A stretch of 64,000 nt of DNA from assembly GCF_030384665.1 (NCBI RefSeq), contig NC_083676.1, positions 1,116,001-1,180,000 of the forward strand. Direction: 5' to 3'. Numbering within the stretch: the stretch's first letter is position 1; each line of letters begins with the position of its first letter. Made by a program: the position numbers and the translations under genes. Shown here piece after piece: positions 30,422 through 43,551 of the stretch. The stretch comes from Lodderomyces elongisporus. Taxonomy: Eukaryota; Ascomycota; Pichiomycetes; Serinales; Debaryomycetaceae. Under the pieces are notes generated by a model that was given only the letters and a program-made list of their open reading frames with translations, ran no database searches and was not told the origin of the DNA.

Positions 30422-32743
30422 ATGTCGGATTACACACAAAGCCAATTAACGGCACAAATTAGAAACCTCAATACTAGTAGCAACAACTCGTCAAATCAAA
30501 CATTCCGTAAGGAAAACGATAATATTGAAAACGACAATAGTGAAAACATTAAAAGCAAAAACCAAAAAGACAATCATAATACAGAAGACGTCGGTAAGCG
30601 GAAAGGGAGCACACCAAAAACAAATATTAAACCGCTTACTTCACTAACTTCAACTGAATCACAATCACATTCACAACCACAACCACAACCACGACCACAA
30701 CCACAGTCAAAATCGCAATTACCAACAACTCCAGCATCAACATCAGCAATGGACTTACAGCAATTGCGGGAGTCACGTAAAAATGGCATTTCTCACGTGA
30801 GCTCGTCATCTTCGATATCATCATTGGCCACTGAGGTGCAACCGGATGGGACAAACATTCCAGAGCCTCTGCATGCGGAATCACAAGCAAGACAGATTCC
30901 TCAACCTCAACAGCGGAAACAAAATCACCTGATAAACGACCACCCGTTGGTGCTGCCGCAACCCCAGTTCCCGCACCATCATCAGCATCAGCATCAGCAT
31001 CAGCATCAGCATCCACAAACACAAACACAAACACAAACACCTCAGCAGCCACAGCCTTCTTCGTTTCGACGTAAGAACTCGATACAAAGGTTTAATCGAT
31101 CGCTTTTGAACTCCAGCACCACGTCAATGGCTAGCTCGTATAATGGTGTTGGCAGTTTTACCAACTCTGCAGCAAATTCTGGACTAAATTCTGGAGTAAA
31201 TTCTGGATCTGTTTCGGCATTACATAGCATGAGTAGTTCACCCAAGGATTCTTTTATTCGAGAAACACCTAGAATACACTCCAAATTGTATTGTGAAGAA
31301 GTTGCTGGCGGTGCTAAGACTGCAAAGGAAGTTTTATCGAGACTTTCTACTGATGAATTGCGTTCCGTAAGAACACATACTGAGTTGGCAGAGACAGCAA
31401 ACGGCGTCAGGATGCTTGCCAAAAATCTTTCGAGAGCCACCATACAGTTAAATGTTAAATCGATCATGATTATCACCAAAGCTAGGGACAATGCTTTGGT
31501 GTACTTGACACGGGAAGTCGTAGAGTGGCTCTTTTCCGAGCACGAGGATATGACCATTTACGTTGATGCCAAATTGCAAGCGTCGAAAAGATTCAATTGT
31601 GATGCCATCATCCAAGAATATCCCGTGGCTGCAAAGCAGTTGAAGTTTTGGAATAAGAAATTGACCATGAAGTCCCCAGAGTTGTTTGATTTGGTTGTAA
31701 CTCTTGGTGGAGATGGAACTGTGTTATTTGTTTCCAATTTGTTTCAAAGAATTGTTCCACCTGTGTTGAGTTTTGCTTTGGGCAGTTTGGGCTTTTTAAC
31801 CAATTTCAAATTTGATGATTACAAGTCAAGGTTAGACCATTGTATCAATTCGGGAGTCAAGGCAAACTTGAGGATGAGATTTACTTGTAGAGTGCATACA
31901 AATGAAGGGAAATTAATTTGCGAGCAACAAGTGTTGAATGAATTGGTTGTGGATAGAGGTCCTTCGCCATTTGTCACACAGCTTGAGTTATATGGAGACG
32001 GGTCATTATTGACTATTGCGCAAGCTGATGGGTTAATAATTGCCACGCCGACGGGTTCTACTGCGTACTCTTTGTCGGCCGGGGGCTCATTGGTCCATCC
32101 TGGTGTTAGTGCAATTAGTGTGACACCAATTTGTCCGCATACGCTTTCGTTTAGGCCTATTCTCCTACCAGACGGAATGTTTTTGAAAATAAAAGTGCCT
32201 CTGACAAGTCGTTCCACAGCGTGGTGTTCATTTGATGGACGCGTTCGAACTGAGCTTGCTAAAGGATATTACGTTACTGTGCAAGCCTCGCCGTTTCCCT
32301 TTCCCACAGTGATTTCGTCAAAGAATGAATACATTGATTCTGTGAGTAGGAACTTGCACTGGAATATCAGGGAGCAGCAGAAGCCATTTAGTTCTTACTT
32401 GAAACCGGAAATGAGGAGAATGATTGCAGACAATCCCGAGGATCAAGGTACATTTGATAAGTTGAATAGCGGGGCGACGGGAGCAGAAGATGAAACAGAA
32501 GAGGAAGAGTTTGATATTGATTATGGCGACCAGGATGTAAAGGAAGAGAAGCATATAGCTACATCTGGTGGCCAAGGTGGTAGTCAAGACGCAAGTGAGA
32601 CAAATAGTGAAGACATGCTTTTTATCCCACCTGGTGGTGGTACGCAGACTCCTCAGAATGCCAACTACTTGAATTCAGACGAACGAAGTTGCTATGCACA
32701 TCCGCATGCAAAGATTCATTTAAGTGGCAATGGTGATTTATAA
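30422..32743 (+). CDS. UTR1: ATP-NAD kinase
   Basis: 773 residues. The first ~310 are low-complexity, with Asn, Gln, Pro and His runs and Ser-rich parts. The catalytic domain follows, with the phosphate-binding motif GGDGT at about residue 429, LSFALGSLGFLTNF, LNELVVDRG and ADGLIIATPTGSTAYSLSAGGS, the NAD-kinase signature. An acidic C-terminal tail follows. It should phosphorylate NAD to NADP in the cytosol, supplying NADPH for antioxidant systems such as the one that recharges TSA1. S. cerevisiae Utr1 is shorter, mainly because it lacks this extended N-terminus. The cytosolic (UTR1) rather than mitochondrial (POS5) identity is based on the absence of a targeting sequence. Confidence 0.92.
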   Translation: MSDYTQSQLTAQIRNLNTSSNNSSNQTFRKENDNIENDNSENIKSKNQKDNHNTEDVGKRKGSTPKTNIKPLTSLTSTESQSHSQPQPQPRPQPQSKSQLPTTPASTSAMDLQQLRESRKNGISHVSSSSSISSLATEVQPDGTNIPEPLHAESQARQIPQPQQRKQNHLINDHPLVLPQPQFPHHHQHQHQHQHQHPQTQTQTQTPQQPQPSSFRRKNSIQRFNRSLLNSSTTSMASSYNGVGSFTNSAANSGLNSGVNSGSVSALHSMSSSPKDSFIRETPRIHSKLYCEEVAGGAKTAKEVLSRLSTDELRSVRTHTELAETANGVRMLAKNLSRATIQLNVKSIMIITKARDNALVYLTREVVEWLFSEHEDMTIYVDAKLQASKRFNCDAIIQEYPVAAKQLKFWNKKLTMKSPELFDLVVTLGGDGTVLFVSNLFQRIVPPVLSFALGSLGFLTNFKFDDYKSRLDHCINSGVKANLRMRFTCRVHTNEGKLICEQQVLNELVVDRGPSPFVTQLELYGDGSLLTIAQADGLIIATPTGSTAYSLSAGGSLVHPGVSAISVTPICPHTLSFRPILLPDGMFLKIKVPLTSRSTAWCSFDGRVRTELAKGYYVTVQASPFPFPTVISSKNEYIDSVSRNLHWNIREQQKPFSSYLKPEMRRMIADNPEDQGTFDKLNSGATGAEDETEEEEFDIDYGDQDVKEEKHIATSGGQGGSQDASETNSEDMLFIPPGGGTQTPQNANYLNSDERSCYAHPHAKIHLSGNGDL

Positions 32744-35764
<3,021 letters not shown>

Positions 35765-36767
35765 ACACAGAGAGGGCAATCATTTGTACAAGAGGAGAGT
35801 AAAAGAATATACATAGACGCATTTTGAAAAATGCCTTGCTTTATTTCATAAAATGGGAGTTTTCTTTGGTTCTTTACGTAAACATCACCATCACCATCAT
35901 CACCACCATCACAAGCGCAACACATTTCATCCAACTACACCGTCATCTCCATGCGCAAAAAAAAAGAAAGAACAAATCCACACACAAACAAATACATTGT
36001 TTGTATTGAATTCATTTATTATTTACATATTATACAAAATTGCATGTTATATTGGGTCCTTATAGAGTTTGCTTTTTATCAAAAAAAATTTTTTTTTTAT
36101 CTTTTTTCTTCTTTCCACAACATATTTCACGCGACCAGATTATAAGTTAATTATCATGACATAGAAAGAAAGGGGGAGGCAGAAAAGCAGAAGCAAAAAG
36201 AATTAATGGGTTATAAATTTATTACTTGCACGTTTGTATTATTAGATTCTTTTTTTTTTTCTCATTATTATTATTGTTAGGGAATGAAAGTTCACATTGA
36301 TGTGATGTAAAGTTATTAGATTATGTATATTAGTTATTATTTTATCGAAATTTATCAGTTTTTTACTTAAAGGAAATCATTTAAAGTTTTTGCTGTAATT
36401 TAGAAATTTTTGTGAATTGGAACAAGAAGCAAATCAAAACGAAATTAGGGTAAAAGTTGGGAGACAATAGTATATTTCCAACTTGGCATTCATTCATTAG
36501 TTCATTAGTTCATTAGTTCATTTATTACTTATTTTTATCGGTTTTCCCGTTTTGTTATTTTGTTTTTTTTTAATTTTGCATTGTTTTTGTCCATCGGTTG
36601 TAGTTGGAAACAATCCACCCCTTGAAACTTGATTTTGTGCGATTTTCCCAGCTTCTCCCGTCTCTGCTCATACAACTCTAAACCATAAAATTGGAGGAAA
36701 AAAAAAAAACTATTTTTCAAATATCTCAAATATATTCGAGTTTGAGATCATCAAATTGAACTACATA
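35765..36767. other. DED1-OCH1 intergenic region
   Basis: About 1 kb. A CAC/CAT repeat near 35887-35915, T-rich tracts and a TTCAT/TAG repeat near 36490-36525 are visible. No gene is recognised. Confidence 0.6.
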
Positions 36768-37940
36768 ATGGGGAGGAGGAATTACAGGAACTATATTTTG
36801 GGAACAGCAATTCTCATTTCGTTTTATTACTTTTACTTATTTTTCAATACTACCAAAAGCTCGGCCTCGAAAACTGATTATAATTTACCAAAATTTCAAC
36901 TCTTGCGTGAACTAGAATCGCATACAGATTGGAGAACTCGAGGTCTCAATTTTCAACCAAAATATACGTCTCCAGCAAGCCTTGAAAGTCAGGTGCAGCA
37001 ACAGCTTGCTCTGGCGTATCCATACGACCGCGAATCTGCGTTTCCCAAGTTAATTTGGCAAACGTGGAAGATTGGGCTCGATGATCCTAGTTTCCCCAAG
37101 CGGTATGTTAATTACCAAGAGACATGGAACGATAAAAATCCTGAGTATAAACACTATGTTGTTCCCGATGAGCAATGTGACTTACTTATCGAGGAGCTCT
37201 ACTCTACTGTGCCGGAGGTTGCAGAGGCATACAAGTTATTACCGAAATCCATCATGAAAGCAGATTTTTTTAGGTACTTGATTCTTTTCGCACGTGGAGG
37301 GGTATATACCGATATCGATACTGTTGGTTTGAAACCGGTGGATTCTTGGATCAGTAATGCTGTTGAAACTCCAAAATATTTGGATAGTGCAAATACTGCG
37401 GGCTTTGTTGTTGGAATAGAGGCTGATCCAGATAGACCCGATTGGAATGACTGGTACGCGAGAAGAATACAGTTTTGTCAATGGACAATCCAATCTAAGC
37501 GTGGACATCCATTGTTATTGCATCTCATTTCAAAGATTACCGAGTTGACCTTGACAAGAAGAGATAAATCACAATTGAACAAAGTTTTGGGTAAGGATCA
37601 AGGTGGTGATATTATGGATTGGACTGGACCTGGAGTATTCACCGATGCTGTATTTGAATATGTGAATAGGTTGATGCAAAAAGGTGGAGACACAACAAAG
37701 AATGTGATTCTGAAGAAAAAGTCAAAAAGTAAGAAGAGAGAAATGATTGAGAAGATTGTGGACTGGAAATTATTTACAGGAATGGAGCAGCCTATCTTGA
37801 TAGATGATGTGATGGTATTACCGATAACTAGTTTTAGTCCTGATGTCAATCAAATGGGCGCCAAAAGTTCTGGCGACCCAATGGCCTATGCTAAACATAT
37901 GTTCCTGGGAAGTTGGAAAGACGATCAAGTGGCAAATTGA
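36768..37940 (+). CDS. OCH1: Initiating alpha-1,6-mannosyltransferase
   Basis: 390 residues, taking the first ATG at 36768 (MGRRNY). An N-terminal anchor (YILGTAILISFYYFYLFF) gives a type II Golgi protein. The GT32 catalytic domain begins at FPKLIWQTWK and shows the donor-binding DxD motif as GGVYTDIDTVG near residue 182. Och1 adds the first alpha-1,6-mannose to the N-glycan core in the cis-Golgi, starting the outer chain that decorates cell-wall mannoproteins such as the adhesin in this window. Length and start agree with yeast relatives. Related GT32 members (Hoc1 type) exist, so the orthologue is likely rather than proven. Confidence 0.88.
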   Translation: MGRRNYRNYILGTAILISFYYFYLFFNTTKSSASKTDYNLPKFQLLRELESHTDWRTRGLNFQPKYTSPASLESQVQQQLALAYPYDRESAFPKLIWQTWKIGLDDPSFPKRYVNYQETWNDKNPEYKHYVVPDEQCDLLIEELYSTVPEVAEAYKLLPKSIMKADFFRYLILFARGGVYTDIDTVGLKPVDSWISNAVETPKYLDSANTAGFVVGIEADPDRPDWNDWYARRIQFCQWTIQSKRGHPLLLHLISKITELTLTRRDKSQLNKVLGKDQGGDIMDWTGPGVFTDAVFEYVNRLMQKGGDTTKNVILKKKSKSKKREMIEKIVDWKLFTGMEQPILIDDVMVLPITSFSPDVNQMGAKSSGDPMAYAKHMFLGSWKDDQVAN

Positions 37941-38915
37941 AAATAAGAGTGGAAATGTATATGTGTATGTGTTTAAAAGGGTGGGGGGATAAAAGAGGAA
38001 CAAGGAAATCTTGGAATAAGGAGATCACGGGACAAGGAGATTGCAGTACTGACTTTGGGGCAGGACAAATAATACTATCGGTGGAGCTTGATTTGTCATT
38101 CTAATGTTAGCTAATCTTCAAAGAGCAACAAAATATCAAAACACTAAAACACTAAAATAAGTACATAAAACTGGTGAAGATCGAAGTCGCAGCATTATAC
38201 CACACAAGTTCTTCACCAAAAGAAGTAATCATGACGCTAGTTAAGACCTTTTTAGATTCTTTTAGAGTAATAGACTTAATAACTAATTAAAATATTAATA
38301 ATTAGAGAAGGAATTATATTTCGGAATAAAATTGAAGTATATGCGTTCGAGTCAAAGTACCGAAATTCAAGTGTCATTTTATTTTGATTTTTTAATTTTT
38401 TTTTTTTTTTAATTTTTGACTGATAATGCGAATGTTGCACAAAAAAAAATATGTTAGTATTTAATGGGGCTAATTCCGTTGTTTTATACCATACTAATTT
38501 CCTTATCTATACTGCTCAACCAATCCCAGTATTGGACAATAAGATAAGACACTTTAGAAATGTTAAATTGACCTTCCCCAATGAAAAATTTTGGATCATG
38601 ATTATAATAGGCATATCTATATATCTATATATCTATATAGATATACATAAATATAACTGAGGTAATTTTGTTTGCAATTGCTTTATCCCAAATTATTTTT
38701 TTATTCCTTCTCCTCCTCCTTCCTCTTCTTCACTTTACTAATCATTAGACATTCTTGTTGAACTTTGTTAATTTTCCAATTAATCTTGTTTCTCCTTTTT
38801 ATTATCATCTTTTCCTTTTTTTTTCTTAAAAAAAAAAAGAAACAAATCTTAACATCATTTGATCAATCAACAATTTTGGAAAGATTTTTATTTTTATTTC
38901 TAATTTCTTAAACAA
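37941..38915. other. OCH1-formamidase intergenic region
   Basis: Nearly 1 kb. TATC-type repeats at 38615-38640 and T/A homopolymers near 38400 and 38825 are visible. It presumably holds the 3' end of OCH1 and the formamidase promoter. No gene is seen. Confidence 0.6.
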
Positions 38916-40199
38916 ATGCCTGCAGAACCAATTAGATACGTGACTACAGTTGATCTTGATAAACCCGGAGATGTACAACCACAGGTGCACAATAGATGGC
39001 ACCCCGATGTACCATTTACTGAAACTATTAAACCAGGAGAGACGGTGAAGCTTGAATGTTTGGACTGGACGGGGAACCAGATCAAGAACAATGACTTTGC
39101 GGATGATATTTTGAATGTTGATCTTTCACGTATTCATTACTTGTCTGGTCCTTACAATATTGAGGGTGCAGAGCCTGGTGATGCCATTTTGGTTGAAATC
39201 AAGGATGTGCAGCCATTGGAAAGGCAACCCTGGGGGTATTGTGGCGTTTTCCACAAGTCCAATGGTGGTGGGTTTTTGGACAAGTTTTACCCTGAGGCTG
39301 CAAAAGCGATTTTTGATTTTGAAGGTATTCATGCTACTTCAAGACATTTGCCGCATACCAAGTTCACTGGGTTGATTCATCCGGGTATTATTGGCACTGC
39401 GCCGAGTGAGCAAGTGTTGAAAGAATGGAATAGTAGAGAAACTGGGTTGATTACCGAGATTCAACATTTGCATGATACGCCGGTTGCACAGGCACCGTTG
39501 GTAAAAAATGCACATGGTGGAAAGGCAACAGGTGAGGTGTTGAAAAGGATTGCAAAGGAAGGCGCGAGGACCATACCGGGAAGACCGGAGAATGGTGGCA
39601 ATTGTGATATTAAGAATCTAAGCCGTGGTTCGAAATGTTACCTTCCTGTATATGTCGCTGGTGCCAAATTATCCATTGGGGATTTGCATTTCTCGCAAGG
39701 GGATGGTGAGATATCATTCTGCGGTGCTATAGAGATGGCAGGGGTCATTACGATAAATGTAAAGTTGATTAAACAAGGTGTAGAGAAGTTATCATTAAAG
39801 AGTCCAATGTTTATTCCGGGTGATGTGCAGAATCATTATGGTTCTTCAAGGTATTTGACATTTGAAGGATTTTCCGTCGATGAGGATGGCAAGCAAGGAT
39901 TTCTCTGTGCCACTACGGCATATAGACAATCTTGCATCAGAGCAATTGAGTATTTGAGAGGGTTTGGATATAATGATTATCAGATTTATTTGCTCTTGTC
40001 GAGTGCACCCATTGAAGGTCATATTGCAGGGATTGTTGATGTTCCAAACGCGTGTACGACATTGGGGTTGCCGATGGATATATTTGATTTCGACATCTCG
40101 CCAGAATCCAAATTAGAGAAATCCGGTGACTTGGACTTGGATATGGGCAACTGTGCTTTTGTCAAGGGAGCTAACCACAGGGTAACATATGAGTTCTAA
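38916..40199 (+). CDS. Formamidase (FmdA/AmdA family)
   Basis: 427 residues, almost entirely the FmdA_AmdA domain. Recognisable segments include YVTTVDLDKPGDVQPQVHNRWHP, SRIHYLSGPYNIEGAEPGD, FTGLIHPGIIGTAPS, PGRPENGGNCDIKN and CYLPVYVAGAKLSIGDLHFSQGDGEISFCGAIE. The enzyme should hydrolyse formamide, or a related short amide, to ammonia and a carboxylate, providing nitrogen. It is cytosolic, with no signal peptide. Fungal formamidases are often nitrogen-regulated, but I did not find a diagnostic site here. The 3' end abuts the ERG6 upstream region, where a sterol-response match begins only 40 bases after the stop. Confidence 0.9.
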   Translation: MPAEPIRYVTTVDLDKPGDVQPQVHNRWHPDVPFTETIKPGETVKLECLDWTGNQIKNNDFADDILNVDLSRIHYLSGPYNIEGAEPGDAILVEIKDVQPLERQPWGYCGVFHKSNGGGFLDKFYPEAAKAIFDFEGIHATSRHLPHTKFTGLIHPGIIGTAPSEQVLKEWNSRETGLITEIQHLHDTPVAQAPLVKNAHGGKATGEVLKRIAKEGARTIPGRPENGGNCDIKNLSRGSKCYLPVYVAGAKLSIGDLHFSQGDGEISFCGAIEMAGVITINVKLIKQGVEKLSLKSPMFIPGDVQNHYGSSRYLTFEGFSVDEDGKQGFLCATTAYRQSCIRAIEYLRGFGYNDYQIYLLLSSAPIEGHIAGIVDVPNACTTLGLPMDIFDFDISPESKLEKSGDLDLDMGNCAFVKGANHRVTYEF

Positions 40200-40238
40200 G
40201 TGAGTAGTATAAGTAAATAGAGTATAGGATGGTTTTGG

Positions 40239-40245
40239 TATACGA
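40239..40245 (-). promoter_or_regulatory. Sterol response element 1
   Basis: TATACGA on the plus strand, the reverse complement of the Upc2 motif TCGTATA, immediately after the formamidase gene. It is one of three copies in about 250 bases. Confidence 0.45.
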
Positions 40246-40380
40246 GTTGCAACTTAATAATAATAGAAGAAAAAAAAGAAATAAAATAAAAAAAAATAAA
40301 TTAAAAAGGAAAAAAAAAAAGGGAAAAAAAAAAGGTAAAAGAAAAGAAAGAACAGGATTATTGTGACTACATATTCTCCG

Positions 40381-40387
40381 TCGTATA
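40381..40387 (+). promoter_or_regulatory. Sterol response element 2
   Basis: TCGTATA, an exact match to the Upc2 sterol-response heptamer, about 1.07 kb before the ERG6 start. Confidence 0.5.
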
Positions 40388-40478
40388 GCCTCTATTACCT
40401 ACCTCATATCGTCTCACCAAAAGTAAATTGAGGAAACATGGATGTGTCTATCTGTCTGTGTATGTAACAAGTGTAAGC

Positions 40479-40485
40479 TATACGA
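40479..40485 (-). promoter_or_regulatory. Sterol response element 3
   Basis: TATACGA, reverse orientation of the Upc2 heptamer, about 98 bases from element 2 and 975 bases before the ERG6 start. Confidence 0.5.
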
Positions 40486-41460
40486 GACAATAGAGAAGAC
40501 GCTCTGTTACTTTGTTACTTTCTTTCTTTGTTACTTTGTTACTTTGTGTGTGTAAGTGTGTTGTAAGTGTTTATCTTGTCCATATTAAATTGCTCCATCG
40601 TAAAGCACACCAGTATCTCTTTTTATTTTTTTGGCTAAACGACAGATGGAAATTTAAACCCACTTCTGTGCCAAGGTGTGTCAACGCGTGGTGCAAAAGT
40701 GTATATCCCACTCGATGAGCCTGGTGTTGAAGAATAACTGGGCCCGAAAAAAAAAAAGAAAAATAAAAAAAAAAAAAAGAAAAAAAAAAAATTTAAAATT
40801 GGGCCGTGTCAGTATTACAAGCGACAACTTTTCCAACCTCTGTTTCTCTCCCTCAAAGGTAAATTACAACAACTTGAGAGTATACCTCTTTGATTATATA
40901 GCCATATCGCTGTGTTTCAGTTTGATTTGAGATGTTTGTCAACCCTTTCTTTTCTTCTTCTTCTTCTTCTTTTTCTTTTTCTTGTTTTCTCTTTATCATT
41001 GCCTCGGTGCTTACAAAAAGGAAAAAATTAAAATACATATATTTTTTTTTTTATTATTTTTTTTATTTAATTTTTTTTTTATTTTTTGGCGTATCGTAAA
41101 CAGAATTTTTCTTTTTTTTTTGTTCTTTTTTTTTCAACATTTTGTTCCAAGTTAAATTAATTATTTCACATTCACAATTCAAAATTCAAAATTTAAAAAC
41201 AAATCCACTCGTTTGATCGATATAAAGAACAGATAATCTCCATAAATATTCTAGATTCTATTCTTGTTTTCTTTTCTTTTTATTACTATTATTTTTAAAA
41301 AGCCTACTTTCAACAGGACTTATATCTTCACATAGATTCAACTCAACGGCATCTCCTCCGCAGCAACAACCCTAAGCTCACCTCTAAGGTTAAACACAGA
41401 CTCACAAACATACTCATACACACATTTTCATATATATATATATATATAAATAAATACATA

Positions 41461-42588
41461 ATGTCTCCCGTTCAGTTGGCAGAAAAAAATTTCGAAAGAG
41501 ATGAAAAATTCACAAAGGCTCTTCACGGTGACTCTCACAAGAAGCAAGGTTTGTTTGCCTTGATGGCCAAGTCCAAAGACGCTGCCTCTGTTGCTAATGA
41601 AGGATATTTCAAACATTGGGATGGTGGTGTTACAGAGGACGACGAAAAGAAGAGATTAGGTGACTATTCGCAATTGACTCACCACTACTACAACTTGGTT
41701 ACCGACTTTTACGAGTATGGATGGGGCTCGTCATTCCACTTTTCTAGATACTACAAGGGTGAAGCGTTTAGACAGGCTACAGCAAGACATGAACACTACT
41801 TGGCGCACAAGATGAACTTGAACGAAAACATGAAGGTTCTCGATGTTGGTTGTGGTGTTGGTGGTCCAGGTAGAGAAATCACTAGATTCACCGATTGTGA
41901 GATTGTTGGTTTGAACAACAATGATTACCAAATTGAAAGAGCAAACCACTATGCCAAGAAGTACAAATTGGACCACAAATTATCTTATGTCAAAGGTGAC
42001 TTTATGCAGATGGATTTCGAGCCAGAAACTTTTGACGCTGTGTATGCAATTGAGGCAACTGTTCATGCGCCAGTCTTGGAAGGTGTCTACTCTGAGATCT
42101 ACAAGGTTTTGAAACCAGGTGGTGTGTTTGGTGTTTACGAATGGGTCATGACTGATGAATACGACGAGACAAATGAAGAACACAGAAAGATCGCTTATGG
42201 TATCGAAGTTGGTGACGGTATCCCCAAGATGTACAAACGTGAAGTTGCTGAACAAGCTTTGAAAAACGTTGGTTTTGAGATTGAATACGAAAAGGACTTG
42301 GCAGATGTCGATGATGAGATCCCATGGTACTATCCATTAGCAGGTGACTTGAAATATTGCCAATCCTTGGGTGATTTGTACACTGTGTTTAGAACCTCTA
42401 GATTGGGTAGATTTATCACTACCGAGGCTGTTGGATTGATGGAAAAGGTGGGTATTGCACCAAAGGGATCAAAGCAAGTCACATTTGCTTTGGAAGACGC
42501 GGCAGTGAACTTGGTCGAAGGTGGACGTAAAAAGTTATTTACGCCAATGATGTTGTACATTGCCAGAAAACCAGAAAACAAGGAGTAA
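41461..42588 (+). CDS. ERG6: Sterol C-24 methyltransferase
   Basis: 375 residues, the usual size. Family signatures: the sterol-binding [14 protein letters not shown] segment at about residues 84-97, and the SAM-binding [12 protein letters not shown] at about residues 126-137, followed by [13 protein letters not shown]-terminal residues fit the SMT C-terminal domain. Erg6 transfers a methyl group from S-adenosylmethionine to zymosterol, making fecosterol on the path to ergosterol, in the ER and on lipid droplets. Three candidate Upc2 sites lie about 1 kb upstream, with a TA-rich box just before the start. Confidence 0.97.
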   Translation: MSPVQLAEKNFERDEKFTKALHGDSHKKQGLFALMAKSKDAASVANEGYFKHWDGGVTEDDEKKRLGDYSQLTHHYYNLVTDFYEYGWGSSFHFSRYYKGEAFRQATARHEHYLAHKMNLNENMKVLDVGCGVGGPGREITRFTDCEIVGLNNNDYQIERANHYAKKYKLDHKLSYVKGDFMQMDFEPETFDAVYAIEATVHAPVLEGVYSEIYKVLKPGGVFGVYEWVMTDEYDETNEEHRKIAYGIEVGDGIPKMYKREVAEQALKNVGFEIEYEKDLADVDDEIPWYYPLAGDLKYCQSLGDLYTVFRTSRLGRFITTEAVGLMEKVGIAPKGSKQVTFALEDAAVNLVEGGRKKLFTPMMLYIARKPENKE

Positions 42589-43276
42589 ATAGTCAAGGAA
42601 ACAAAAAAATAGAAAGAGAAAAAGAAAAAGGTAAAGAAAAAGAAAAGAAAAGAAAAAAACAAAAACAAAAGCATGAAGGCATTTTAGTTTTCATATTAAG
42701 TTTGTAAAGCAATTCACTCGACAACTGTAAAGAGCAAAAAATTAAAAGAAAAGAAACAAAGAACGAAAAGGGTAAACTTGTTGTAATTAATGAATAAATG
42801 ATATCTTGCAATGACAATTGTAATAACCAAATATTGGTCAAAAAAAAAAACAACGCATTTTGTCACTTCGAACTTTTGCTTGTCTCTGACTTGTAAGAGC
42901 AGTTGCTTGACATATTCCTGTTGTTGTTGTTGTTGTTATTATTATTATTATTATTACCATTATTTTTTTCTTTAACTTTCCGTCTTCTCCTTTGCCAAAT
43001 CAATAAAGGCGCAGTAAAAATAGTGCCCTTGATAACTCTTGATGCCAAAGATTAGTGAACCAATGATGAACCTTGGGCCGACAACCGTTAGTATGATGTC
43101 TAATTGTATGCAGGATTGAGCTAAAATGTGCACACGGGGTGGAGGGTGGAGGGTGGAGGGATAAAGAAGACGGAGAGTGCGAGAATATTTTATTTCTTAT
43201 CTCACAAAATTTAGTTTCTTTGCCACGAGGAAACGTCATAGTTGCTATTTCATTATTGTCTATGAGAACAAGAGGC

Positions 43277-43311
<35 letters not shown>

Positions 43312-43551
43312 AGCAACATTTCCTCCAGAATGTGAATCTTTTTGGCATTTAATATAGGGGAGGTCTTCAACACTAACTCAATTGCACTTGTACACACAGA
43401 TTTATATATTCTTATATATATATATACCCACACCAATATAAATCCTTATACACACCGTTGCTTCATTTATTTTCATTTTACAATAAAAAACTGAAAAACA
43501 AAATAATCAAATAAACAAAATAAACAAAATAAATAAATAAACACAACGTCA
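42589..43551. other. ERG6-GH76 intergenic region with G-quadruplex motif
   Basis: Nearly 1 kb. A run of AAAAG repeats follows ERG6, GTT/ATT repeats lie near 42920-42955, a four-tract G-quadruplex motif is at 43136-43160, and AT repeats are at 43280-43305 and 43415-43425. No gene is seen. Confidence 0.6.
43136..43160 (+). promoter_or_regulatory. Perfect G-quadruplex motif
   Basis: Four G tracts (43136-43139, 43144-43146, 43151-43153, 43158-43160) are separated by three identical TGGA loops. This satisfies the classical intramolecular G-quadruplex rule. It sits about 390 bases before the GH76-like gene on its coding strand. Folding is predicted, not shown. Confidence 0.6.

Larger units (their letters stand above)
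40200..41460. other. Formamidase-ERG6 intergenic region (ERG6 promoter)
   Basis: About 1.26 kb. It contains three matches to the Upc2 sterol-response heptamer at its left end, A-rich and T-rich tracts and a TA-rich element at 41430-41450 close to the ERG6 start. No gene is seen. Confidence 0.6.

Noticed and set aside
36756..36767. Upstream in-frame start for OCH1
   Set aside because: The first codon of that extension is TTG; the first ATG is at 36768.
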